Notes under the pieces: generated by a model
Databases searched by the model: none
What the model was told of the DNA's origin: nothing
What the model saw: the letters and a program-made list of their open reading frames with translations, nothing else
Source: CAVQRB01 sp963715055
GTDB lineage: Bacteria > Pseudomonadota > Alphaproteobacteria > Rhodobacterales > Rhodobacteraceae
Assembly (NCBI GenBank): GCA_963715055.1
Contig: CAVQRB010000002.1
Coordinates: forward strand, 434,001-498,000
Direction of reading: 5' to 3'
Length of the DNA: 64,000 nt
Part shown: positions 8,325-17,781 of the stretch, in pieces
How the letters are laid out: each line of letters starts with the position of its first letter
Position numbering within the stretch: the first letter of the stretch is position 1
Made by a program: the position numbers and the translations under genes

Positions 8325-8344
8325 GCCGGGGGCCCACCCCCGGC
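8325..8344 (+). other. GC-rich hairpin before lipoprotein gene
   Basis: Inverted repeat GCCGGGGG-CCCA-CCCCCGGC, flanked by a looser TGATGC / GCATCA pair. No T-run follows, so it is not a classical terminator; it may end the upstream VPLPA transcript inefficiently. Confidence 0.4.
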
Positions 8345-8374
8345 ATCAGGCATCAGCGAAGACCGGAGCGGCAT

Positions 8375-9037
8375 ATGCGAAGGACTGCACTCAAGTCAGA
8401 CTGCCTCACCGCGGCATTGTGCGCCGCTGCCCTGCTGACGGGCTGCGGCATACCCATGCAAGATCAACCGCTGCCTGATGATCCCTATGGCTGGAACGGG
8501 TCGGGCAAGACCGTCAACCTCATCGACCTCGGCGAAAACACGGAACTGCGCGAGGGCCATGCGCGCATGTCGCGTGGAGAGGTCTACTTCAGCGCCCTTC
8601 ACGTCGATCCCGCAAGCGCACGCTTCGCCTATGCCCGTGGGTGGAATGCGCTGGAGGCGGCGATCGCCGTCTCGGCGGCGGTCTGCGCCGAAAGCGCCGG
8701 TCGAGACTGCAAGCTCGCCGCGATCGTGCTGCCGGTTTTCATGCCGAACGAGACCCGCCGCGCGGAAGGTTTCAGCGTGATGGACCTGCACCGGTTCCGC
8801 TGGATATATTACCGGGCGCAGAAACCCGGCCTCTGGGGGGCATTCGCGATCTCGCCCCTTTCGGCATCCGGCCTCTCGGCGCAGGCGCCGAGCGAGCAGA
8901 CCGCGAGGGCGCGCGCCCTCGAGGAATGCCGCGCACGGCTGGAGTGGGAACTCGGGGAGATCGGCCCGACCGGCGCGGCAGCGGCACGGCGCGGCGGTTT
9001 CGTGCGCTGCGAAGTCGTTCACCTCAGCCGCCCCTGA
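8375..9037 (+). CDS. Hypothetical lipoprotein
   Basis: 220 residues with an N-terminal basic and hydrophobic segment ending in the lipobox LLTGC (C24), so lipid-modified and periplasm-facing. The rest (ending ECRARLEWELGEIG and RCEVVHLSRP) matches no family I recognise. It contains pairs of cysteines (CAESAGRDC, later C927-type positions near the end) that could form disulfides. Flanked by a VPLPA surface protein and an orphan antitoxin gene; no operon partner is evident. Coding character is good but function is unknown. Confidence 0.65.
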   Translation: MRRTALKSDCLTAALCAAALLTGCGIPMQDQPLPDDPYGWNGSGKTVNLIDLGENTELREGHARMSRGEVYFSALHVDPASARFAYARGWNALEAAIAVSAAVCAESAGRDCKLAAIVLPVFMPNETRRAEGFSVMDLHRFRWIYYRAQKPGLWGAFAISPLSASGLSAQAPSEQTARARALEECRARLEWELGEIGPTGAAAARRGGFVRCEVVHLSRP

Positions 9038-9051
9038 CCGGAACCGGTGCG

Positions 9052-9426
9052 CTACTCCACCACGCCGCCGCGTCGCTCGGCGATCTCCGCCTGCATACGG
9101 CGCGCCTCACCAACAAGGCGGGGCAGCGTGTCGTCCTCGGGAAAGCCCTTGATCTGCCCGGCAAGCAGCGCCGTCCAGTAGATCCGCAGCACCCGGTTGA
9201 TGCGCGGCCCATAGCCCGGCCCGAGCTTGCGGAACCAGCGGATCATGTCGGCATCGAGCCGCAGTGTCACGCGGGTCTTGTGCCGTGTGACCGGCGCCTC
9301 CCATTCCATCCCGGTCCAGTCGCGCGGCAGGCTCTGGTCAAGCCAGTTGGCGCTCAGGTCCTGCTGCAGGCGCTCGAGTTCATGCATCAGCTCCATACGG
9401 GCGTCGCGTTGTCCCTTGGTCGTCAT
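9052..9426 (-). CDS. BrnA-like antitoxin / DNA-binding protein (orphan)
   Basis: 124 residues. The centre, KTRVTLRLDADMIRWFRKLG followed by RINRVLRIYW, is a ribbon-helix-helix region of BrnA type, preceded by a W-rich segment. BrnA proteins neutralise BrnT toxins and repress their own operon. No BrnT-like gene was found on either side, so this copy looks orphaned. The start at 9426 is supported by AAGGAGG upstream; open frame before it is not convincing coding. Three tandem 11-bp repeats about 80 bases upstream could be its operator. Confidence 0.68.
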   Translation of the reverse strand: MTTKGQRDARMELMHELERLQQDLSANWLDQSLPRDWTGMEWEAPVTRHKTRVTLRLDADMIRWFRKLGPGYGPRINRVLRIYWTALLAGQIKGFPEDDTLPRLVGEARRMQAEIAERRGGVVE

Positions 9427-9503
9427 CTGCTGTCGCCTCCTTCGGTCTGTGGCGGAACACCATTGCCCCGAGACCGGTAAACAGCGCCTGAGGCCGCCGG
9501 ACG

Positions 9504-9531
9504 GTGTACAGGGGGTGTACAGGGGGTGTAC
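9504..9531. repeat. Three tandem 11-bp repeats (GTGTACAGGGG)
   Basis: GTGTAC occurs at 9504-9509, 9515-9520 and 9526-9531, each separated by AGGGG, giving an exact period of 11 bases (one helical turn). Each unit contains a GTAC core. It lies between the BrnA-like gene and tauR and may be an operator. Confidence 0.75.
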
Positions 9532-9666
9532 GCTGGGTGACATCGCCTGGCGGTCGAATTTCTTGCGACCCTAGCCGATTAATGATACCCAGAGTTTCAG
9601 TTTTTGACATTCTGGTTGATCAAAACAGGTGCGAAATGACCTGCATCAGGGGATTTTCCAGTTTAC

Positions 9667-9698
9667 GTAGGACCAGATTGTCATTCCGATAGCACCAG
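9667..9698 (-). promoter_or_regulatory. Possible TauR autoregulatory box pair
   Basis: On the minus strand CTGGTGCTAT (9698-9689) and CTGGTCCTAC (9676-9667) are repeats 22 bases apart, just before the tauR start at 9713. They resemble the repeats upstream of tpa and xsc but are more degenerate and in the opposite orientation. Their position next to the start would suit autorepression. Confidence 0.35.
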
Positions 9699-9712
9699 AA
9701 TAAGCTGAGTGA

Positions 9713-11197
9713 ATGGCCCTTCCTGTAGAGACCTTCTTCCTGCAACCGGATGCGCAAGGGACCCTCCAGTCCCAGATCCAGCAGATGATTGCCCAAGGTA
9801 TTCTCTCGGGCCGGTTCCAGCGCGGCGAGAAACTGCCCTCGACCCGCAAACTGGCGGGGCATCTCGGTGTCAGCCGGATCACCGTGACAATCGCCTATAC
9901 GGAACTTCTGGCCAATGACTATCTCGCCTCGCGCGGTCGGTCAGGCTATTACGTGTCGGACAACGCGCCGGTACCGCCCGCGTTCACGCCGGGCGAAGCG
10001 GGGCTCGACTCCGTCGACTGGCAACGCGCCATCGGACAGCGGTTTTCGGGTGGCGACATGCCGGTGAAACCCGCGAACTGGGCCAGCTACAAATACCCCT
10101 TCATCTACGGGCAGGCGGATCCGACGCTTTTCGATCACGCCAATTGGCGCATCTGCGCGCTGAAGGCTCTGGGGCAAAAGGATTTCACGGCACTCACCAC
10201 GGATTACTACGACCAGGATGACCCGCAGCTCATCGAGTTCATCGCCCGCCACACGCTGCCGCGGCGCGGAATCGCGGCACGGCCAGAGCAGATCCTGATC
10301 ACGCTCGGGGCGCAGAACGCGCTCTGGCTGACGACACAGGTCCTGCTGACGCAACGGCGGCGGGCGGCGCTGGAAGATCCCTGTTATCATGCGCTTAGAG
10401 ACATTCTGTCGCAATCGCGCTGCCATGTGACCCCAGTGCGGGTGGATGCGGACGGGTTGCCTCCCGATGCGATTCCGCCCGATACGGATGTGATTTTCAC
10501 GACCCCGAGCCACCAGTGCCCGACCACGCGGACGATGCCGATGCACCGCCGGCATGACCTGCTGAAACGGGCGGCCGAAATGGATGCGCTGATCGTCGAG
10601 GACGATTACGAATTCGAGATGTCCTTTCTGAAAAGCCCGTCGCCTGCGCTGAAAAGCCTCGATCGCGACGGGCGGGTGATTTACGTGGGCAGCTTTTCCA
10701 AGTCGCTGTTTCCGGGGCTGCGGCTCGGTTATCTGGTGGGCTCGGAGCCCTTCATCCGCGAAGCTCGCGCGCTGCGCGCTTCGGTGCTGCGCCACCCGCC
10801 CGGCCATGTGCAGCGCACCGCCGCCTATTTCCTGTCGCTCGGTCATCACGACGCGCTGATCCGGCGCATGGGCACCGCACTGCACGAACGCCGCGGCGTC
10901 ATGACGAAGGCCATCGCCGAGCACGGCCTGCAGATCGCCGGGCAAGGCGCCTATGGCGGCTCCTCGCTCTGGATGCGCGCGCCCGACCATGTGGACACGC
11001 AGGAGCTGGCGCGGCGCTTGCAGGCGCGGGGCGTGTTGATCGAGCCCGGGCATTCCTTTTTCGCCGGTCCCTCCCGCCCCCGCAACTTCTACCGCCTCGC
11101 CTATTCCTCGATCGCGGCACAGCGCATTCCCGAAGGCATCGCACGCGTTGCCGAAGATATAGACCAGATGGCCGCTCTGGGACTAACCCGAGCATGA
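9713..11197 (+). CDS. tauR: Taurine-responsive transcriptional regulator TauR (MocR/GntR family)
   Basis: 494 residues. An N-terminal GntR winged helix (about 12-82; IQQMIAQGILSGRFQRGEKL, STRKLAGHLGVSRITV) is joined to an aminotransferase-like domain with PLP lysine K330 in SFSKSLFPGLRLGY and the aspartate in EDDYEFE at 296-302. MocR-type TauR activates taurine genes in Rhodobacter capsulatus. The gene lies directly upstream of xsc-pta-soeABC on the same strand, and one box of the xsc control region lies inside its 3' end. Candidate binding sites are listed upstream of tauA, tpa and xsc. Confidence 0.9.
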   Translation: MALPVETFFLQPDAQGTLQSQIQQMIAQGILSGRFQRGEKLPSTRKLAGHLGVSRITVTIAYTELLANDYLASRGRSGYYVSDNAPVPPAFTPGEAGLDSVDWQRAIGQRFSGGDMPVKPANWASYKYPFIYGQADPTLFDHANWRICALKALGQKDFTALTTDYYDQDDPQLIEFIARHTLPRRGIAARPEQILITLGAQNALWLTTQVLLTQRRRAALEDPCYHALRDILSQSRCHVTPVRVDADGLPPDAIPPDTDVIFTTPSHQCPTTRTMPMHRRHDLLKRAAEMDALIVEDDYEFEMSFLKSPSPALKSLDRDGRVIYVGSFSKSLFPGLRLGYLVGSEPFIREARALRASVLRHPPGHVQRTAAYFLSLGHHDALIRRMGTALHERRGVMTKAIAEHGLQIAGQGAYGGSSLWMRAPDHVDTQELARRLQARGVLIEPGHSFFAGPSRPRNFYRLAYSSIAAQRIPEGIARVAEDIDQMAALGLTRA

Positions 11198-11209
11198 AAC
11201 TGGACCTAA
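11177..11209 (+). promoter_or_regulatory. Candidate TauR box pair upstream of xsc
   Basis: CTGGGACTAA at 11177-11186 (inside the tauR 3' end) and CTGGACCTAA at 11200-11209 are direct repeats exactly 23 bases apart. The second is a perfect match to the published CTGGACYTAA repeat. They end 79 bases before the xsc start codon. Confidence 0.72.
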
Positions 11210-11288
11210 CACCCGTCCTCGCCAGCCCGTAATCTCCGCCTCAAACCAGATTCGCGATCCGAAATCAGCCCCCAAAGGAGCCACCGAA

Positions 11289-13067
11289 ATGAAAATGACG
11301 ACTGAAGAAGCCTTCGTGAAAACCCTCCAGATGCACGGCATAGACAATGCCTTTGGCATTATCGGGTCCGCCATGATGCCGATCTCCGACATTTTCCCGG
11401 ATGCGGGCATCAAGTTCTGGGACTGCGCCCATGAAACCTCCGGCGGGATGATGGCCGACGGCTATACCCGAGCCACCGGCAAGATGTGCATGATGATCGC
11501 GCAGAACGGCCCCGGCATCACGAACTTCGTGACGGCGGTGAAGACGGCCTATTGGAATCACACCCCGGTGCTGCTGGTCACGCCGCAGGCGGCGAACAAG
11601 ACCATCGGTCAGGGCGGCTTCCAGGAAATGGAACAGATGAACCTTTTTGCCGATTGTGTCGCCTATCAGGAAGAGGTCCGCGACCCCAGCCGGATTGCCG
11701 AGACGCTTAACCGCGTGATCATGCAGGCCAAACGCGCCTCGGGCCCGGCGCAGATCAACATACCGCGCGACTTCTGGACGCAGGTGATCGACGTCGAACT
11801 GCCAGCCATCGTCGATTTCGAACTGCCGCAGGGCGGTGAGACGGCCGTGTCGAAAGCCGCCGAAATGCTCTCCGGAGCGAAATTCCCGGTCATCCTGAAC
11901 GGTGCCGGCGTGGTGCTGTCCAAAGGCGGTATCGAGGCCTCCAAAGTGCTCGCCGAGCGTCTCGATGCGCCTGTCTGCGTGGGCTACCAGCACAATGACG
12001 CCTTCCCCGGCTCGCACCCGCTCTTCGCCGGCCCGCTGGGCTACAACGGCTCCAAGGCCGGGATGGAGCTGATCTCCAAGGCGGATGTCGTTCTGTGCCT
12101 CGGCACACGCCTGAACCCCTTCTCCACCCTGCCCGGCTACGGCATCAACTACTGGCCGACGGATGCAAAGATCATCCAGGTCGACATCAACCCCGACCGC
12201 ATCGGCCTGACCAAGAAAGTCACCGTGGGCATCGTCGGGGATGCGGCCAAGGTGGCCAACGGCATCCTTGCGAAACTCTCGGACACCGCGGGCGACGAAG
12301 GCCGCACCGAGCGCAAGAACACCATCGCCACCACCAAATCCGCTTGGGCGCAGGAGTTGACCTCGCTCACTCATGAGAACGACGATCCCGGTACCGACTG
12401 GAACGTGCGCGCCCGTAAGGCCAAGCCCGATTGGATGAGCCCGCGTATGGCCTGGCGCGCGATCCAGTCCGCCCTGCCGCGCGAGGCGATCATCTCTTCC
12501 GACATCGGCAACAACTGCGCCATCGGCAACGCCTACCCCTCCTTCGAGGCGGGCCGCAAATACCTCGCACCGGGTCTCTTCGGGCCTTGCGGCTACGGCC
12601 TTCCCTCGATCATTGGTGCCAAGATCGGTTGTCCGGACGTGCCGGTCGTGGGATTTGCCGGCGATGGCGCCTTCGGCATCTCGGTCAACGAGCTGACGGC
12701 GATCGGCCGCGGCGACTGGCCGGCGATCACGCAGATCGTCTTCCGCAACTATCAGTGGGGTGCCGAAAAGCGCAACTCGACCCTGTGGTTTGACGACAAT
12801 TTCGTGGGCACCGAACTCGACGAGGATGTCTCCTACGCCGGTATCGCCCAGGCTTGCGGTCTCAAGGGTGTCGTGGCACGCACGCAGGACGAGCTGACCG
12901 CCGCCCTCGACCAGGCGATCAAGGATCAGATGCAGAACGGGGTAACCACGCTCATCGAAGCGTTGATCAACCAGGAACTGGGCGATCCTTTCCGCCGTGA
13001 CGCGATGAAGAAGCCGGTCAAGGTCGCGGGTATCAGCAAGGCGGACATGCGCCAGCAGGTCGTCTGA
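11289..13067 (+). CDS. xsc: Sulfoacetaldehyde acetyltransferase Xsc
   Basis: 592-residue ThDP enzyme. It converts sulfoacetaldehyde plus phosphate to acetyl phosphate plus sulfite, the desulfonation step. An N-terminal ThDP-type domain with HETSGGMMADGYTR at 48-61 carries the activating glutamate. The C-terminal ThDP-binding motif is GDG at 458-460 with N487 in NYQWGAEKRN, the segment diagnostic of Xsc within the acetolactate-synthase superfamily. A purine-rich site (AAAGGAG) precedes the ATG. The product acetyl phosphate is used by pta 44 bases downstream; the sulfite by soeABC. Confidence 0.95.
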   Translation: MKMTTEEAFVKTLQMHGIDNAFGIIGSAMMPISDIFPDAGIKFWDCAHETSGGMMADGYTRATGKMCMMIAQNGPGITNFVTAVKTAYWNHTPVLLVTPQAANKTIGQGGFQEMEQMNLFADCVAYQEEVRDPSRIAETLNRVIMQAKRASGPAQINIPRDFWTQVIDVELPAIVDFELPQGGETAVSKAAEMLSGAKFPVILNGAGVVLSKGGIEASKVLAERLDAPVCVGYQHNDAFPGSHPLFAGPLGYNGSKAGMELISKADVVLCLGTRLNPFSTLPGYGINYWPTDAKIIQVDINPDRIGLTKKVTVGIVGDAAKVANGILAKLSDTAGDEGRTERKNTIATTKSAWAQELTSLTHENDDPGTDWNVRARKAKPDWMSPRMAWRAIQSALPREAIISSDIGNNCAIGNAYPSFEAGRKYLAPGLFGPCGYGLPSIIGAKIGCPDVPVVGFAGDGAFGISVNELTAIGRGDWPAITQIVFRNYQWGAEKRNSTLWFDDNFVGTELDEDVSYAGIAQACGLKGVVARTQDELTAALDQAIKDQMQNGVTTLIEALINQELGDPFRRDAMKKPVKVAGISKADMRQQVV

Positions 13068-13111
13068 GCGCGCGTGGATGACCCTGCCCGCATAACCGAC
13101 AGGAGCAGGCC

Positions 13112-14110
13112 ATGAGCGTCTTGCGCGAACTTTCCAGACGCGCCAGCACCCGGCCCGCCCACATCGTGATGAGCGAAGGCCACGATCCCCGGATCGTGGC
13201 CGGTGCCGTTTCCGCCGTGAAGCAGGGGATTGCCCGGATCACGCTGGTCGGGTCCGAGGATGCGGTTGCCGCCGAACTGGTCAAAGCCGGCGCGCCTAAC
13301 AATCCTGCGATCACGATCCAGGATCCGGCCACCTCGATCCTGACGGCGGAGGTCGCCGACGCCTATTTCGATCTGCGCAAGCACAAGGGCGTGAGCCATG
13401 AGGTCGCCGAGACGCAGGCCCATGACCCGCTGGTCTTCGCCGCCATGATGGTGCGCCTCGGCCATGCCGACGGAACCGTGGGTGGCGCGGTGAACACGAC
13501 TTCCGACACGGTGCGCGCGGCCTTGCAGATCATCGGCAAGGCCGAGGCGGCCCCGATCGTGTCGAGCTTTTTCCTGATGGTCCTGCCCGAGGGACACCCT
13601 TCGGGTCGGGAGGCGATGCTCTTCTCGGACTGCGGGCTGGTCATTGACCCCACGTCCGAGGAACTTGCCGCCATCGCCGTGACCTCCGCCGCCTCCTGCC
13701 GACAGTTGCTGCATGTGGAGCCGGTGGTGGCGCTCCTGTCGTTTTCGACCATGGGGTCGGCCCGGCACCACGCCGTGACAAAGGTCAGCGATGCCGTGGG
13801 CTTGCTCAAGGCAGCGTATCCCGATCTGAAGGCCGACGGCGAATTGCAGTTCGACGCGGCCTTCGTGCCTTCCGTGGCGGCCTCCAAAGCTCCCGGGTCG
13901 CCGGTCGCCGGACAGGCCAACGTCATGATATTCCCAAACCTCGACGCCGGAAACATCGGCTACAAGATCGCCCAGCGGGTCGGCGGCTGCGAGGCCATCG
14001 GACCCGTGTTGCAGGGTCTTTCCAAACCCGCCAACGACCTCTCGCGCGGCTGCTCGGCTGCGGATGTCACCAATATGATCGCCGTGACCACGCTGCAGGT
14101 CGCCCGCTAG
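13112..14110 (+). CDS. pta: Phosphate acetyltransferase Pta
   Basis: 332 residues, the short single-domain form of phosphotransacetylase. It converts acetyl phosphate plus CoA to acetyl-CoA, linking taurine carbon to central metabolism. The N-terminus has the conserved HIVMSEGHDPRIVAGA segment; the C-terminus NPANDLSRGC-type region (residues about 307-318, SKPANDLSRGCSAADV) is the CoA/phosphate site. It lies 44 bases after xsc with a GACAGGAG ribosome site and 18 bases before soeA, so it is co-transcribed with them. Confidence 0.93.
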   Translation: MSVLRELSRRASTRPAHIVMSEGHDPRIVAGAVSAVKQGIARITLVGSEDAVAAELVKAGAPNNPAITIQDPATSILTAEVADAYFDLRKHKGVSHEVAETQAHDPLVFAAMMVRLGHADGTVGGAVNTTSDTVRAALQIIGKAEAAPIVSSFFLMVLPEGHPSGREAMLFSDCGLVIDPTSEELAAIAVTSAASCRQLLHVEPVVALLSFSTMGSARHHAVTKVSDAVGLLKAAYPDLKADGELQFDAAFVPSVAASKAPGSPVAGQANVMIFPNLDAGNIGYKIAQRVGGCEAIGPVLQGLSKPANDLSRGCSAADVTNMIAVTTLQVAR

Positions 14111-14128
14111 CCCCATCAGGAGAGCCCC

Positions 14129-16946
14129 ATGAACCAGCCCGTGATCGACCTGAGCCCGAAGGTGTCCGACGAGGTCCGCAAGACCACCTGTTACATGTGC
14201 GCCTGCCGCTGCGGCATCAACGTACACATGAAGGACGGCAAGGTCGCCTATATCGAGGGCAACCGCGATCACCCGATCAATCAAGGCGTGCTATGCGCCA
14301 AGGGCTCTGCCGGCATCATGCAGGTCAACGCCCCCTCGCGGTTGCGCAAGCCGCTGAAACGGGTGGGTCCGCGCGGGGCAGGCGAATTCGAAGAGATCGA
14401 ATGGGACGAAGCCTTGCAGATTGCCGCCGACTGGCTGGAACCGGTGCGCCAGAGCAATCCAGAGAAACTCGCCTTCTTCACCGGCCGCGACCAGTCGCAA
14501 AGCTTCACCTCCTTCTGGGCGCAGAACTTCGGTACACCGAATTACGCAGCCCATGGTGGTTTCTGCTCGGTGAACATGGCGGCGGCGGGCATCTACACGA
14601 TGGGCGGCGCCTTCTGGGAATTCGGTCAGCCCGACTGGGACCACACCAAGCTTTTCATGCTCTTCGGCGTGGCGGAGGATCACGACAGCAACCCGATCAA
14701 GATGGGGATCGGCAAGATCAAGAAGCGCGGCGCGCGGGTGATCGGCGTCAACCCGATCCGTACCGGCTACAATGCCGTGGCGGACGACTGGGTCGGGATC
14801 ACACCGGGTACGGACGGGCTTTTCATCCTGTCGATGATCCACTGCCTGATGAAGGCGGGCAAGATCGACCTGCACTATCTTGCGCAATACACCAATGCGC
14901 CGGTGCTGCTGAACAGCGACCCGAACTCGCCCGAACATGGCCTGCTGCTGCGCGACGAGAACGGCAAGGAGCTGGTGATCGACCGCAAGACCGGCAAGCT
15001 CACCGCCTTCGATGCACCCGGCGTCAAGCCCGACCTTTCCGCCACCTACGAGAAGGACGGCATCACCCACCGTCCAGTCTTCCACAAGATGGCCGAGATG
15101 TATCTCGACGATCAATACGCCCCCGAAGCTGTGGCCGAGCGCTGCGGCATCCCCGCCAAACGCATCCGCGCCATTGCCGCCGAACTGGCCCGCGTGGCCT
15201 TCGAGGAAGCCTTCGAGCTTGACCACCCCTGGACCGACTTCCGCGGCGAGAAACACGCCACAATGACCGGCCGCCCGGTATCGTTCCATGCGATGCGCGG
15301 CATCTCCGCCCATGCCAACGGGTTCCAGACCTGCCGCGCGCTGCATACCCTGCAGATCCTTCTGGGCACCGTCGAGGTCCCCGGCGGTTTCCGCTTCAAG
15401 CCGCCCTACCCCAAGCCCGCCACGGCACACCCCAAGCCCCACGTGGGCATGAACGCCGGTGCGCCGCTCAATGGCCCGCACCTCGGTTTCGTACATGGTC
15501 CCGAGGATCTGGCGCTGAAGGCCGACGGCTCGCCCGCGCGCATCGACAAGGCTTTCACCTGGGAAAACCCGATGTCGAGCCACGGGCTCATGCATATGGT
15601 GATCTCCAACGCCTACGCGGGCGATCCCTACAAGATCGACGTGCTGTTCATGTATATGGCCAACATGTCGTGGAATTCCTCGATGAACACCCGCGGCGTG
15701 ATCGACATGCTGACCGACAAGGACGAAAGCGGCGAGTATGTCATCCCCAAGATCATCTATTCGGATGCGTATAGTTCCGAGATGGTCGCCTATTCGGACC
15801 TGGTCCTGCCCGACACCACCTACCTCGAACGCCACGACTGCATCTCGCTGCTGGACCGCCCGATCTGCGAGGCGGACGCTGCCGCCGACGCGATCCGCTG
15901 GCCGGTGATAAAGCCTGACCGCGACGTGAGGGGCTTCCAGTCGATGCTCTGCGATCTCGGTGCGAAGCTGAAGCTTCCGGGCTTCGTCAACGAGGACGGC
16001 AGCCAGAAATATGCGGACTACGGCGACTACATCGTCAACCACGAACGCCGCCCCGGCATCGGCCCGCTGGCTGGCTTCCGCGGCGAGGATGGCACGCAAT
16101 CAGGTCGCGGCGCGGTGAACCCGAAACAGCTTGAACGCTACATCGAAAACGGCGGCTTCTTCGTCGAACACATCCCCGCAGGGTCCAACTACTACAAGCC
16201 CTGGAACATCGCCTATCAGGACTGGGCGGTGACGATGGGCCTCTACGACAAGCCGACGCCATATCTCTTCTCGCTCTACGTGGAGCCGATGCGCAAGTTC
16301 CAGCTCGCCGCGATGGGCCACGGCGAGCGCCAGCCCCCCGATCATTTGCGCGACCGGATCAAACACACCATGTCGCCGCTGCCGATCTGGTACTCCTGCG
16401 CCGAAGCCAACCGCGGCGAAGACTTCCCCATCACCGCGCTGACGCAGCGGCCGATGGCGATGTATCACTCCTGGGGGTCGCAGAACGCCTGGCTGCGCCA
16501 GTTGCATGGCCACAACCCGCTTTACGTGCCGACAAAACTCATGCGCGAAAACGGCCTGAAAGACGGCGACTGGGCAAAGGTCACCTCACCCCACGGTGAA
16601 ATCACCGTGCCGGTGCTGGAAATGGCGGCGCTCAACGAAAACACCATCTGGACATGGAACGCCATCGGCAAGCGCAAGGGAGCCTGGGCGCTTGAGGAAA
16701 ACGCGCCCGAAGCCACCCGCGGCTTCCTGCTCGAACCACCTGATCCACGAATTGCTGCCCCCCAAGGGCGACGGTCTGCGATGGGCCAACTCCGATCCGA
16801 TCACCGGGCAGGCCGCCTGGTTCGACCTGCGCGTCCGCATCGAAAAGGCCGTCCCCCCGCCAGAGGAGAGCCGCCCCGCCTTCGCGCCGATAAAATCCCC
16901 CGTGGGCCGTGGCCCGAAATCGCTCGCCTGGAAAGTCGGCAAATGA
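14129..16946 (+). pseudogene. soeA: Sulfite dehydrogenase molybdopterin subunit SoeA, frameshifted near 3' end
   Basis: DMSO-reductase-family molybdoprotein, 938 residues after frame repair. N-terminal [4Fe-4S] ligands C21, C24, C28 and C56 are present, followed by molybdopterin domains. Its place between xsc-pta and soeB-soeC marks it as the sulfite-oxidising subunit. The frame breaks at codon 868: after GFLL the reading frame as sequenced goes to a non-homologous tail ending at 17038. Skipping one base (about G16733) restores NHLIHELLPPKGD and SDPITGQAAWFDLRVRIEKA, the expected C-terminus, ending at 16946. Either the gene is inactivated or there is a one-base sequence error. Confidence 0.85.
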
Positions 16947-17034
16947 CGATCTCCGCTTCTTTTGGCAAGATATATCCCGGGGTTCGGGGCAGAGCCCCGA
17001 TCCGCATCCGCAACTCACTCGGAGGTCAGACAGG

Positions 17035-17781
17035 ATGACAACGCTTCCCACCAGCACCGACCGCAAACTCGGCCTCGTCATCGATCTCGATACCTGCGTC
17101 GGCTGCCACGCCTGCGTGATCTCCTGCAAGGGATGGAACACGGAAAACTACGGTGCGCCGCTCTCGGACCAGAACGCCTATGGCGCCGACAACTCCGGCA
17201 CCTTCCTCAACCGCGTGCACAGCTATGAGGTACAGCCCGAACAGGGGGCCGCACAACTCATCCATTTCCCGAAATCCTGCCTGCATTGCGAGGATGCGCC
17301 CTGCGTCACGGTCTGTCCTACAGGTGCCAGCTACAAACGCGTCGAGGACGGTATCGTGCTGGTCAACGAGAGCGACTGCATCGGTTGCGGCTTGTGTGCG
17401 TGGGCCTGCCCTTACGGCGCGCGCGAGTTGGATCAGGCCGAGGGCGTGATGAAGAAATGCACCCTCTGCGTGGACCGCATCTATAACGAGAACCTGCCCG
17501 AGGAAGACCGCCTGCCCGCCTGCGTGCGCACCTGCCCCTCAAATGCGCGACATTTCGGCGATCTCGGCGATCCGGACAGCGATGTCAGCAAACTGGTCGC
17601 GGAACGCGGTGGCATGGACCTCATGCCCGAACAGGGCACCAAGCCCGTGAACAAATACCTGCCGCCCCGACCAAAAGACGCGATGCCGGAGTTCGACGTG
17701 CTGGCACCCTTCCTGGAACCCGTCGCCCAAGAAACCAAGGGCTTTCTCGGCTGGCTCGACAAAACGCTGGAGAAACTCTGA
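17035..17781 (+). CDS. soeB: Sulfite dehydrogenase iron-sulfur subunit SoeB
   Basis: 248-residue ferredoxin-type electron-transfer subunit (DmsB/PsrB family), passing electrons from SoeA to SoeC. Four cysteine clusters are visible: CVGCHACVISC near residue 22, CLHCEDAPCVTVCP, CIGCGLCAWACP, and CTLCVDR with CVRTCP. The frame is intact. The ATG at 17035 has GGAGG 11 bases upstream; an in-frame start further upstream adds residues without similarity. The stop overlaps the soeC start (TGATG). The unrepaired soeA frame happens to overlap this start, but the repaired soeA ends 88 bases before it. Confidence 0.9.
   Translation: MTTLPTSTDRKLGLVIDLDTCVGCHACVISCKGWNTENYGAPLSDQNAYGADNSGTFLNRVHSYEVQPEQGAAQLIHFPKSCLHCEDAPCVTVCPTGASYKRVEDGIVLVNESDCIGCGLCAWACPYGARELDQAEGVMKKCTLCVDRIYNENLPEEDRLPACVRTCPSNARHFGDLGDPDSDVSKLVAERGGMDLMPEQGTKPVNKYLPPRPKDAMPEFDVLAPFLEPVAQETKGFLGWLDKTLEKL

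Noticed and set aside
8325..8344. Classical rho-independent terminator
   Set aside because: The hairpin is strong but no T-run follows; listed only as a hairpin of uncertain role.
9504..9531. CRISPR-like array
   Set aside because: Only three 11-base units without spacers; too short and regular to be a CRISPR array, more like an operator.
9427..9712. BrnT toxin partner for the BrnA-like gene
   Set aside because: No frame here of about 90 residues shows BrnT likeness, so the antitoxin is treated as orphan.
14291..16099. Long minus-strand open frame opposite soeA
   Set aside because: Shadow of a well-supported coding gene in a GC-rich genome; no domain, start site or family likeness.
14129..17038. 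A single intact 969-residue SoeA reading to 17038
   Set aside because: The last ~100 residues are not homologous to the family and the expected C-terminus is readable in the neighbouring frame from 16734, so a frameshift is the better explanation.
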